DNA from: Bacteroidota bacterium
GTDB taxonomy: Bacteria > Bacteroidota > Ignavibacteria > SZUA-365
Direction: 5' to 3'
Assembly (NCBI GenBank): GCA_023432805.1
Contig: JAEYUG010000022.1
Coordinates: 1 to 37,706, forward strand
Length of the DNA stretch: 37,706 nt
Positions 1 to 6,646 of this stretch are shown piece after piece. A model generated the notes under the pieces. The model was given only the letters and a program-made list of their open reading frames with translations, searched no databases and was not told the origin of the DNA. Position 1 is the stretch's first letter; every line of letters starts with the position of its first letter. The position numbers and the translations under genes were made by a program.

Positions 1-49
1 CTGCAAGGGTCAGGACGAGCAGCAGGATAAATCGACGAAGTACGGGCAT
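1..49 (-). CDS. 5' end of a secreted protein (partial)
   Basis: Only the first 16 codons lie in the window; the gene runs off the left edge. The peptide starts MPVLRRFILLLVLTLA, which is a typical signal-peptide start: two Arg followed by a Leu/Val-rich hydrophobic stretch. An exported or envelope protein is therefore likely, but its function cannot be told. A promoter-like pair sits just upstream on the same strand (76-106), which supports the ATG at 49. It is divergent from dapD. Confidence 0.55.
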   Translation of the reverse strand, partial: MPVLRRFILLLVLTLA

Positions 50-75
50 GGGATCATTCATGGTGTGGAATTTTC

Positions 76-106
76 AAAACTTACACAATGGGACCTGCAT
101 GAACAA
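76..106 (-). promoter_or_regulatory. Bacteroidetes-type promoter for the leftward partial gene
   Basis: On the minus strand a TTG (106-104) is followed by exactly 20 bases and TAAGTTTT (83-76), close to the TAnnTTTG -7 element. Transcription would start near 69, leaving a short leader before the ATG at 49. It lies back to back with the dapD promoter. Inferred from pattern only. Confidence 0.5.
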
Positions 107-122
107 CGCAATCCGTTCGGGA

Positions 123-153
123 TTGGATCCCGATGCATCTTTGCGCACATTTG
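123..153 (+). promoter_or_regulatory. Promoter of dapD
   Basis: TTG at 123-125, a 20-base spacer, then CACATTTG at 146-153, a one-mismatch TAnnTTTG. The predicted start of transcription near 160 gives a leader of about 40 bases that contains the AGGAGG ribosome binding site of dapD. The block ACATTTGGAG is shared with the lysC promoter at 20231-20240. Confidence 0.55.
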
Positions 154-198
154 GAGGTCCCCTCAATCCAACGATCAAGTTCTCCATAGGAGGTACGT

Positions 199-1032
199 AT
201 GGATACCGACCGTTTGCTCGATCTCATCCTGACGACAGACCCGAAGAGGGCTGGCGACACTGAGCGTTCCTTGTTGCATGTGGTATTCGAGGCGCTCCGT
301 GGCGGCAGCCTACGGTCGGCGCAGAAGCATGGATCGGCCTGGAAGGTCAACACACGTGTCAAGGATGTGATTCTCTGGGCGTTCCGCGCCGGTGTGCTGC
401 ACGATGCCGGTGGCGATGGAATGGTGTTTTCGTTCACGGACAAGGATACGATCCCGGTGCAGCGTTTCTCGGCTTCCGACGGACGCCGCATCGTGCCGGG
501 AGGTACCACGGTGCGTGACGGCAGTCATCTGGCACCGGGGGTGATCGTCATGCCGCCATCCTACATCAACATCGGGGCCTACATCGGTGCGGACACGATG
601 ATCGACAGCCATGTGCTGGTCGGCAGTTGTGCGCAGATCGGGGCGCGTGTGCACCTGAGTGCCGGGGTGCAGATCGGTGGCGTGCTTGAGCCTGCCGGCG
701 CCTTGCCGGTGATCATCGAAGACGATGTGATGGTCGGTGGCAATTGCGGCATCTATGAAGGTGCGATCGTGCGGCATGGAGCGGTGATCGGCACGGGTGT
801 GATCCTGAACGGCTCGATGCCTGTGTATGATCTCGTGCGGGGCGTGATCTATCGCCGCACAGCCGAACATCCGCTCGAGATTCCATCGATGGCAGTTGTG
901 GTACAGGGCAGCCGCCCCGTGAAAGGCAACTTTGCCGAGGCACACGGCATCCAGATGTATACACCGATCATCGTCAAGTATCGCGACGAGAAGACCTCGG
1001 CCGCTGTCGCACTCGAAGAAGGTCTGCGCTGA
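199..1032 (+). CDS. dapD: 2,3,4,5-tetrahydropyridine-2,6-dicarboxylate N-succinyltransferase
   Basis: Cytoplasmic enzyme that succinylates tetrahydrodipicolinate with succinyl-CoA in the succinylase branch of diaminopimelate/lysine synthesis. The 277 residues match the usual DapD length. An alpha-helical N-terminal domain (about 1-100) is followed by left-handed beta-helix hexapeptide repeats (about 105-230, for example GAYIGADTMIDSHVLVGSCA and IIEDDVMVGGNCGIYEGA), the fold of this trimeric acyltransferase family. The start is set by AGGAGG at 188-193, five bases before ATG. It stands alone behind its own promoter; the other lysine genes in the window are lysC-lysA at 20280-22942. The family also holds DapH-type acetyltransferases, but the N-terminal domain and length favour DapD. 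Confidence 0.93.
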   Translation: MDTDRLLDLILTTDPKRAGDTERSLLHVVFEALRGGSLRSAQKHGSAWKVNTRVKDVILWAFRAGVLHDAGGDGMVFSFTDKDTIPVQRFSASDGRRIVPGGTTVRDGSHLAPGVIVMPPSYINIGAYIGADTMIDSHVLVGSCAQIGARVHLSAGVQIGGVLEPAGALPVIIEDDVMVGGNCGIYEGAIVRHGAVIGTGVILNGSMPVYDLVRGVIYRRTAEHPLEIPSMAVVVQGSRPVKGNFAEAHGIQMYTPIIVKYRDEKTSAAVALEEGLR

Positions 1033-1061
1033 TCCCGCGGTCACGTCCACAAGTTTCCATG

Positions 1062-1092
1062 TTGCCATTTGGCGACCTTTTCTGTAGGTTGG
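1062..1092 (+). promoter_or_regulatory. Promoter of the S1-domain gene
   Basis: TTG at 1062-1064, a 20-base spacer and TAGGTTGG at 1085-1092. A start near 1099 would give a leader of about 120 bases before the ATG at 1221, long compared with the other genes here. Identical spacing to the other promoters in the window supports it. Confidence 0.55.
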
Positions 1093-1141
1093 TTCTTCCA
1101 TGCGATTTTTTTCATCGCGTGAGTTCCTGCACATAACCAGA

Positions 1142-1196
1142 CTGCGGATGCACCGCAGCTCACCCTGATGTCGACGGCGCTCTGCGCCAGCTTTTT
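1142..1196 (+). terminator. Two leader hairpins, the second terminator-like, ahead of the S1 gene
   Basis: The leader holds a perfect 6-bp hairpin (CTGCGG 1142-1147 with CCGCAG 1153-1158) and then GGCGC-TCT-GCGCC (1176-1188) followed two bases later by a T-run (1192-1196). The second looks like a small intrinsic terminator but lies downstream of the proposed S1 promoter and only 24 bases before the start codon. It could be an attenuator, an autoregulatory site, or simply the terminator of dapD. The stem is short, so strength is uncertain. Confidence 0.4.
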
Positions 1197-1220
1197 CTAC
1201 TCCACTAATCGGACTGTATC

Positions 1221-2966
1221 ATGACGAACGACGCGACTTCCCCCGACACCCGTGAAAACCTCCCCGATGCCGGGCCGGAAACGGCTTCAGCACCCGAGGT
1301 GACCAATCCGCCCGCTGTTGAAGGTGTCGGCAATGATGTCGCAACCCCGGCTCAGGACATCGCGCCCGCGGAAGCCTCCGCACCAGTGACTCCTGAAGCG
1401 GATGCGCCTGCGGTTCACACACCCGCTGTTGAAGTGGTTGACGCGGCTCCTGTGGCTGACGCGGCTCCTGTGGCTGAAGTCCCCGCTGCGGATGCTCCTT
1501 CCGAGAATGCTCCCTCAGACGATGCCACCGCCGAGCCTCACAGCGAGAACGACCCAGGCACCGAAGAGGATGCTGCAGGCGGAAAACGCCGCGGTCGCAA
1601 GCGTCCTCGCCTTGCCGACGATGTCGCGCGTCCGATTTGGGACGAACTCGTCGCCGCATTCGAGGGTGGGCAGGTGCTTGAAATGCACTGCTCCCGCGCG
1701 ATCCAGGGGGGACTCCTCGTCGAGTACAAGGGGCTTGAAGGATTCGTGCCCAAGTCGCAGTTCTCTACCGAGGGACGCGCAGATCAGTCAGAACTCGACG
1801 CCGTGGTTGGCACCGATCTCGAACTCGTCATCATCGAATTGTCCGACTTCGACGCCCGCAAGTTCATCTGCAGCCGCAAGCGTGCGACAAAGCGCGCCCT
1901 GCTCGCCTCCATCACCAAGGGCGATGTGCGTGAAGGGGTCATCACCTCGTTGACCAACTATGGCGCCTTCGTTGATCTCGGCGGTGTCGACGGCCTCGTG
2001 CATATCTCGCGCATGAGCAAGTTCCGCATCGGCAAGCCTTCGGATGTCGCCAAGGTCGGTGAAACCGTAAAGGTGCGCGTGGTCGAGGTCGATCTCAAGA
2101 ACGAGCGCGTCGCACTCAGCATGAAGGAATTCGCCGAATCGCCGTGGACCGGTACCGGAGACCGCTTCCCCGTCGGCTCGATCCAGACCGGCCGCGTGCG
2201 CAACATCACCGACTTCGGCGTCTATGTGCAGTTCGAACCTGGCATCATCGGCATGATCCACGTGTCGGATTTGTCATGGACCCGCCGCGTGCAACACCCG
2301 AACGAGGTCGTGAAAGTCGGCCAGGAAATCCAGGTCAAGATCATGGATATCCGTCCGACCGACCATCGCATGTCGCTCAGCTATAAGGACGCGCTTCCGG
2401 ATCCCTGGCCGCGTCTCGCCAACATCTATCCTCCCGACACGGAGGCCACCGGCACGGTCAAGCGCGTGTCCGACAGTGGCGCCATCGTCGCCCTCGACTT
2501 CGACATCGATTGCTTCGTTCCCCGCGGCAAGATGGGCGGACGCCGCAAAGGTCCCCGTGGCGGCGCACCCACACCCGCACCGACTGTCGTTCCCGGTGAT
2601 ACCGTGCGTGTCAAGGTGCTCGAGATGGATATCGAGAAGCACTCCCTCATCGCCGCACTCGTGCGCGAGGATGGCGGTGGTGATTCCCGTCACGACCGCG
2701 GCGACCACCGCAACGAAGACTCCTCTTTCTCGACCGCATCCCAGCAGAGCGAACGTTCCTTCTCTCTCGGCGACATCGCCGGACTGCGCAACCTTCTGAA
2801 GGCCACACAGGATGAGGAAGTCGCCGAAGCCGCTCCCGTCATCGAGGAAGTCGCCGAAGCCGCTCCCGTCGTCGAGGAAGTCGCCACAGCCGCTCCCCCT
2901 GTCGAAGACGCTCCCGAGACTCCTGCAGAAGAGACCCCGGGCGAAGAGCCGCAACCGACTGCCTGA
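1221..2966 (+). CDS. S1 RNA-binding-domain protein (candidate ribosomal protein bS1)
   Basis: 581 residues. Four S1 (OB-fold) repeats can be placed at about 150-219, 234-302, 318-387 and 405-482; the second has the classic features (YGAFVDLGGVDGLVHISR) and the third DFGVYVQF...GMIHVSD. Flanking them are about 120 residues of Ala/Pro/Glu/Asp-rich sequence ending in a basic patch (GKRRGRKRPR) and a 100-residue acidic tail with three 10-residue repeats. bS1 binds mRNA on the 30S subunit and helps start translation, especially without a Shine-Dalgarno site. No such site precedes its own ATG. It may be the organism's bS1, although E. coli S1 has six domains; a second S1-type gene elsewhere cannot be excluded. 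Confidence 0.8.
   Translation: MTNDATSPDTRENLPDAGPETASAPEVTNPPAVEGVGNDVATPAQDIAPAEASAPVTPEADAPAVHTPAVEVVDAAPVADAAPVAEVPAADAPSENAPSDDATAEPHSENDPGTEEDAAGGKRRGRKRPRLADDVARPIWDELVAAFEGGQVLEMHCSRAIQGGLLVEYKGLEGFVPKSQFSTEGRADQSELDAVVGTDLELVIIELSDFDARKFICSRKRATKRALLASITKGDVREGVITSLTNYGAFVDLGGVDGLVHISRMSKFRIGKPSDVAKVGETVKVRVVEVDLKNERVALSMKEFAESPWTGTGDRFPVGSIQTGRVRNITDFGVYVQFEPGIIGMIHVSDLSWTRRVQHPNEVVKVGQEIQVKIMDIRPTDHRMSLSYKDALPDPWPRLANIYPPDTEATGTVKRVSDSGAIVALDFDIDCFVPRGKMGGRRKGPRGGAPTPAPTVVPGDTVRVKVLEMDIEKHSLIAALVREDGGGDSRHDRGDHRNEDSSFSTASQQSERSFSLGDIAGLRNLLKATQDEEVAEAAPVIEEVAEAAPVVEEVATAAPPVEDAPETPAEETPGEEPQPTA
2814..2903 (+). repeat. Three in-frame 30-bp tandem repeats
   Basis: Units at 2814-2843, 2844-2873 and 2874-2903 encode EEVAEAAPVI, EEVAEAAPVV and EEVATAAPPV. 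The first two are almost identical in DNA; the third has drifted. A similar short Ala-Pro-Val repetition is coded near 1438-1480 in the N-terminal tail of the same protein. Repeat number could vary by slippage. Confidence 0.85.
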
Positions 2967-2996
2967 CAGCATCGGCACATGTGTTTGTCATACAGC

Positions 2997-3020
2997 GAAC
3001 GGCGGGTCTCCCCGCCGTTC
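2997..3020. terminator. Bidirectional terminator between S1 gene and pepF
   Basis: Perfect 10-bp stem GAACGGCGGG (2997-3006) with CCCGCCGTTC (3011-3020) and a TCTC loop, midway between two convergent stop codons (2966 and 3052). There is no long T-run on either side, so termination may be imperfect, but the position suits both genes. Confidence 0.6.
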
Positions 3021-3051
3021 GTCGTTCATGCCTCACTGTCGATGACCTGGT

Positions 3052-4884
3052 TCATCGCCCTGCGACGAGTTGCTCCGCCTCATCGAGCAGCGCGGTCATC
3101 AGCGCTGCCACCGCCTCGAAGGGTGTGGCGGTCGTGAAATCCACACCTGCATCACGCAGCAGATCGATGGAGTATCGCGAATTGCCAGATCGCAGAAACG
3201 CAAGATATCGATCGAGCGCTTCCGCCTCCCCGTCCAGTATGCGGCGGCTGATAAGCGCAGCGGCGCTGAGACCCGTCGCATACTGGAACACGTAGAAGCT
3301 CCGATAGAAGTGCGGAATCCGTGACCAGTTCACGGCGAAGAGGGGATCCATCTCGAACGCATCGCCGTAATACCTGCAGTACAAATCGCCCATCAGTCCG
3401 CTGAGCCACGAGGCGGTCAGCGCGCCTCCTGCTTCCGCATGCGCATGCGCCTCCTGCTCGAACTCCGCGAAGAGTGCCTGGTTGTAGACGGTGCCGCGAA
3501 TGGTCTCGATCTGATGCATGAGCAGGTGCAGACGCAGATCCACGTCGATATCTCCGCGAAGCATGTGGTCGACGAGCAGCATCTCGTTGGTCGTCGAGGC
3601 GACTTCCGCACAGAAGATCGTATAATCACCATGAATCACAGGCTGTGATTTCCACGTGTACCACGAGTGCATCGCGTGCCCGAGCTCGTGTGCCAGCGTG
3701 AAGACATCCTTCAAGGTGCCTGTGTAGTTCATCAGGATGTAGGGATGCGCGCCGTAGGTCCAGGCCGAGTACGCGCCCGCTGTCTTGCCGCGGGTCTCGT
3801 AGACGTCGATCCACCGATCACTGAACGCGTGCCCCAGCACTGCGGCGTACTCGTCGCCAAGGGGAGCCGTCCCCGCACGCACGAGTCGGATGGCATCGTC
3901 CCACGCATACCGTTGCATGGGCGCCTGTGAAAGCGGGACGAACAGATCCCATGGACGCACGCTGTCGAGCCCGAGCACCTTCGCACGCAGCGCGATGGAG
4001 CGGTGCAGCGGCGCCAGGTGTGCGGTGACACTGGCAATCGTTGTGTCGTAGACCGCAACCGGGATGTTGTCCTGATCGAGCGCGGCATGACGGGAGGTCG
4101 GGTACGCCCGCGCACGCGCATAGAACATGTCGCGCTTGATGTGCCCCGACAGCATGGCGGCCGTCGTGTTCTTCCACGCATCATAGACCCCATACATCGC
4201 GCGAAAGGCACGTTCGCGTACCTCGCGGTCGGCAGACTCCTGCAGCGAGATGTAGCGTCCCTTGGTCACCTCGACCGGAGCACCCTCCCCTGCCTCGATC
4301 GTTCCGAACCGGATGTCAGCATCGTTGAACATGCCGAAGATCGTCGCCGACGCGCCGGTCGGTTCCAACGCCTGCGCGAGCAGGCGCTCCTCCGATTCGG
4401 GCAGCGTGTGCGCCTCCATGCGCAGGATGTCGCTCAAATGGTGCGCATACACGCCGAGCGCCGGCACCTCGGCGATGAATTCCTCCACGCGATCGCGTCC
4501 CAACCGCACGAGCTCCGGCACGAACCATGACACCGCCGCGGCATGCGCAGCCCCAACACGCATCACCCGGTCCATCATCTCCTGCGAGGCAGGATCGGTC
4601 GTGTCTTCATCGTGCCTGCGGAATGCGTAGGTGCCGAGACGCCCCGACAACACGGAGAGCTCATCCTGGAACTGGAGCCACGCCAGCAGGTGTGCCGCCG
4701 ATTCGGCGAGCGTGCCACGGTGCGAGGCGACACGCTCGATCATCGAACCGAGATGCGCCATGCCGTGTTCCCACTCCTCGCGCGAGGCACAAAGATCGTG
4801 CAGGGACCATGTGTCGGCCGGGGATACATCGTTGCGTGCGGGGAGTGCACCCTGCAAATCATGAGGGAGGGAGGTCATGAACAT
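3052..4884 (-). CDS. pepF: M3-family oligoendopeptidase (PepF-like)
   Basis: A 610-residue zinc metallopeptidase of the M3B (oligoendopeptidase F) type that cuts short peptides in the cytoplasm. The zinc motif HELGH is at residues 399-403, followed by AMHSW, and the second-half signature TTNEMLLVDHML supplies the third-ligand region. No signal peptide is seen. The start could also be two codons later (4878), since the peptide begins MFMTS; no clear ribosome binding site separates the two. It follows the lipoprotein gene by 79 bases on the same strand and ends at the shared terminator 2997-3020. Length and motifs are normal for the family. Confidence 0.9.
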   Translation of the reverse strand: MFMTSLPHDLQGALPARNDVSPADTWSLHDLCASREEWEHGMAHLGSMIERVASHRGTLAESAAHLLAWLQFQDELSVLSGRLGTYAFRRHDEDTTDPASQEMMDRVMRVGAAHAAAVSWFVPELVRLGRDRVEEFIAEVPALGVYAHHLSDILRMEAHTLPESEERLLAQALEPTGASATIFGMFNDADIRFGTIEAGEGAPVEVTKGRYISLQESADREVRERAFRAMYGVYDAWKNTTAAMLSGHIKRDMFYARARAYPTSRHAALDQDNIPVAVYDTTIASVTAHLAPLHRSIALRAKVLGLDSVRPWDLFVPLSQAPMQRYAWDDAIRLVRAGTAPLGDEYAAVLGHAFSDRWIDVYETRGKTAGAYSAWTYGAHPYILMNYTGTLKDVFTLAHELGHAMHSWYTWKSQPVIHGDYTIFCAEVASTTNEMLLVDHMLRGDIDVDLRLHLLMHQIETIRGTVYNQALFAEFEQEAHAHAEAGGALTASWLSGLMGDLYCRYYGDAFEMDPLFAVNWSRIPHFYRSFYVFQYATGLSAAALISRRILDGEAEALDRYLAFLRSGNSRYSIDLLRDAGVDFTTATPFEAVAALMTALLDEAEQLVAGR

Positions 4885-4963
4885 CCGACATTGTGTGGGG
4901 ATTTCAGAAAGGCGACCTCCCCCCGTGGGGAAGCCGTGCGTACCGCGACATCGCGCAACATGA

Positions 4964-5755
4964 TCAGCGCAGTGCCTGCAGTTTCTGCTGGGCGCGTGCG
5001 CGCAATTCGCTTGGGGGATCGAGGGCGATCAGTGTCTGGAAGTCCTTCTGCGCCGCGGCGAAGTCGCGCTTCCGAACGTGGCAATTGCCACGCATCATCA
5101 ACGCGTCGTCATATTTGTCCGACACCGCATTGAAGGCAATCACATCGCTGAACAGCTGCAACGCCTCATCATACCGGCCGAGCGCATACTGACACTCGCC
5201 GATCCAGTACCCGCAGTTGTCGATCATGTCATTGCGATGCCCCTCGGAAATCAGTCCGCTGAATGCCTCGGCGGACTGGGAGAATTCCCGCGCATTGTAC
5301 ATCGTCAGAGCCGCCTGATACCGGGTGAGAAACGACTCCGCTGCGGCCGACCCCGCCGAAAATCCCGCAAGCGAGGCTCGAGCCACTACTGTCGCAGCAG
5401 CCCCACCCCCGACTGTCTCACTAGTCGTTTCGACAGGCGCCGTCTCCGTGGCGGCACTCCGCTCCTGTGGCGGCGGCAGAGCAGCATCCTCGCGTGTGAG
5501 TCCGCTTGGCGCGCTCTGTACACGTTGCGTGATCTGACGATTGACGTCATCGAGACGCAGATTCTCCTGCTCGAGCACCGACATGCGCTCGGCTGCGGCG
5601 GAAATCCGCGCTGCGCACTCGGCATTCTCGAGCTCGAGCGCGTCAACCCGCATTGCAAGCTGCTGATTCTCGTTCTCGAGTTCGGCCATGGTACCACAGC
5701 CGTTGAGTACAACGAGCGCGACAAGAGCGATGGCGGCGACTAGACGCGAGATCAT
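4964..5755 (-). CDS. Lipoprotein with coiled coil and TPRs (CpoB/YbgF-like)
   Basis: 263 residues. A lipoprotein signal peptide ends in the lipobox LNGC (Cys20). A Glu/Leu-rich coiled coil covers about 25-80, then an Ala/Thr/Pro-rich linker with little structure to about 145, then TPR-like helices to the end (for example IGECQYALGRYDEALQLF). Coiled coil plus C-terminal TPR is the layout of CpoB/YbgF, which works with Tol-Pal and peptidoglycan synthesis; here no tol or pal gene is adjacent, so the role is inferred. The start is set by TGGAGGATTC before ATG 5755; the frame is open further upstream but that part carries no signal peptide. Confidence 0.75.
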   Translation of the reverse strand: MISRLVAAIALVALVVLNGCGTMAELENENQQLAMRVDALELENAECAARISAAAERMSVLEQENLRLDDVNRQITQRVQSAPSGLTREDAALPPPQERSAATETAPVETTSETVGGGAAATVVARASLAGFSAGSAAAESFLTRYQAALTMYNAREFSQSAEAFSGLISEGHRNDMIDNCGYWIGECQYALGRYDEALQLFSDVIAFNAVSDKYDDALMMRGNCHVRKRDFAAAQKDFQTLIALDPPSELRARAQQKLQALR

Positions 5756-5802
5756 GAATCCTCCAATGGATGTTCGATCGATCCCTGCATGGATGCGACG
5801 AT

Positions 5803-5833
5803 GCAACATCTGCATAAAACGTGCTTCTTCCAA
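5803..5833 (-). promoter_or_regulatory. Possible promoter of the TPR lipoprotein
   Basis: Minus-strand TTG (5833-5831), 20-base spacer, GATGTTGC (5810-5803). Spacing fits the set in this window but the -7 element has two mismatches to TAnnTTTG, so this is a weak call. A start near 5796 would leave a leader of about 40 bases. Confidence 0.3.
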
Positions 5834-5863
5834 CGGATACAACCACGCGGCGGGATCACCCTC

Positions 5864-6646
5864 TCAAACAGGAAGGATCGGAGAATCTGCCGCTGCGTGA
5901 TGCACCGCACGCGCGAAGGCTCCGATCTGATCCGCCTGGGAATGATCCTCGAAATGATTGCCGATCACGATGAGGGAAGCCCCCGCGCGCACCTTGCGGG
6001 CTGCGTCCTCTGGCGTGCGGATCCCACCGCCGACAATGAGGGGAAGCGATACGACGCCGGCCACGGCGGCGATGAGCGCATCGGGCACGGATTCGGAGGC
6101 CCCACTGCCACCCTCGAGATACAGGAGCCTCATGCCAATCGTCTCCGCGGCCATCGCATGCGCGACGGCAAGTTCGGGCTTTTCACGCGGAAGCGGCTTG
6201 GAGTAACTCATGTACTCCGCGGTTGAGACGACGTCGGAGGCCACGAGCATGTACGCAGTCGAGATGGCCTCGAGGCCGAGGGCTCGCACGATCGGCGCGG
6301 CAATCACGTGTTGACCGATGAGCAGGTCGGGATTGCGGCTGCTGACGACCGATAAGAAGAGTATCGCATCCGCTTCTCCGCTGATCTGGTGCACCCCGCC
6401 GGGGAAGAGCACGACGGGACGCATGGTCGCAGACTTCATCGCCGCAAGACAGGCATCCAGGTGCGCCGTCAGCGACAGACTGCCTCCCACCAGGAATCCG
6501 TCCACCCCCTGCACCTCCGCAGTGCGGACGAAGTCCTGAAGCGTGCGTGGATCACTCTTGTCCGGATCAACAAGCAGCAGGAGCTGCGCTCGCCGCTCGC
6601 GCGCGGCGGCGCTCCATCTTCCCGTGATGTCGGTCGGTCGTGCCAT
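5864..6646 (-). CDS. GGGPS/PcrB-family prenylglyceryl phosphate synthase
   Basis: 260 residues with a TIM-barrel phosphate-binding layout typical of the GGGPS/PcrB family: LLVDPDKSD near the N terminus, GVDGFLVGGS, VVLFPGG, YLEGGSGA (about 185) and LIVGGGIRTPEDA followed by GASLIVIGNHFED. The family joins a polyprenyl diphosphate to sn-glycerol-1-phosphate, the first ether-lipid step in Archaea; members also occur in Bacteroidetes and Firmicutes. The chain length used here cannot be read from sequence. The stop codon of alaS overlaps this ATG (TGATG), so translation is probably coupled; a GTG one codon earlier (6649) is an alternative start. No G1P dehydrogenase gene is in the window. Confidence 0.87.
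   Translation of the reverse strand: MARPTDITGRWSAAARERRAQLLLLVDPDKSDPRTLQDFVRTAEVQGVDGFLVGGSLSLTAHLDACLAAMKSATMRPVVLFPGGVHQISGEADAILFLSVVSSRNPDLLIGQHVIAAPIVRALGLEAISTAYMLVASDVVSTAEYMSYSKPLPREKPELAVAHAMAAETIGMRLLYLEGGSGASESVPDALIAAVAGVVSLPLIVGGGIRTPEDAARKVRAGASLIVIGNHFEDHSQADQIGAFARAVHHAAADSPILPV

Noticed and set aside
4912..4940. Terminator after the TPR lipoprotein gene
   Set aside because: A 7-bp stem with a G-T pair can be drawn around CTTCCCC-ACG-GGGGGAG, but the T-run after it is interrupted; too weak to list.
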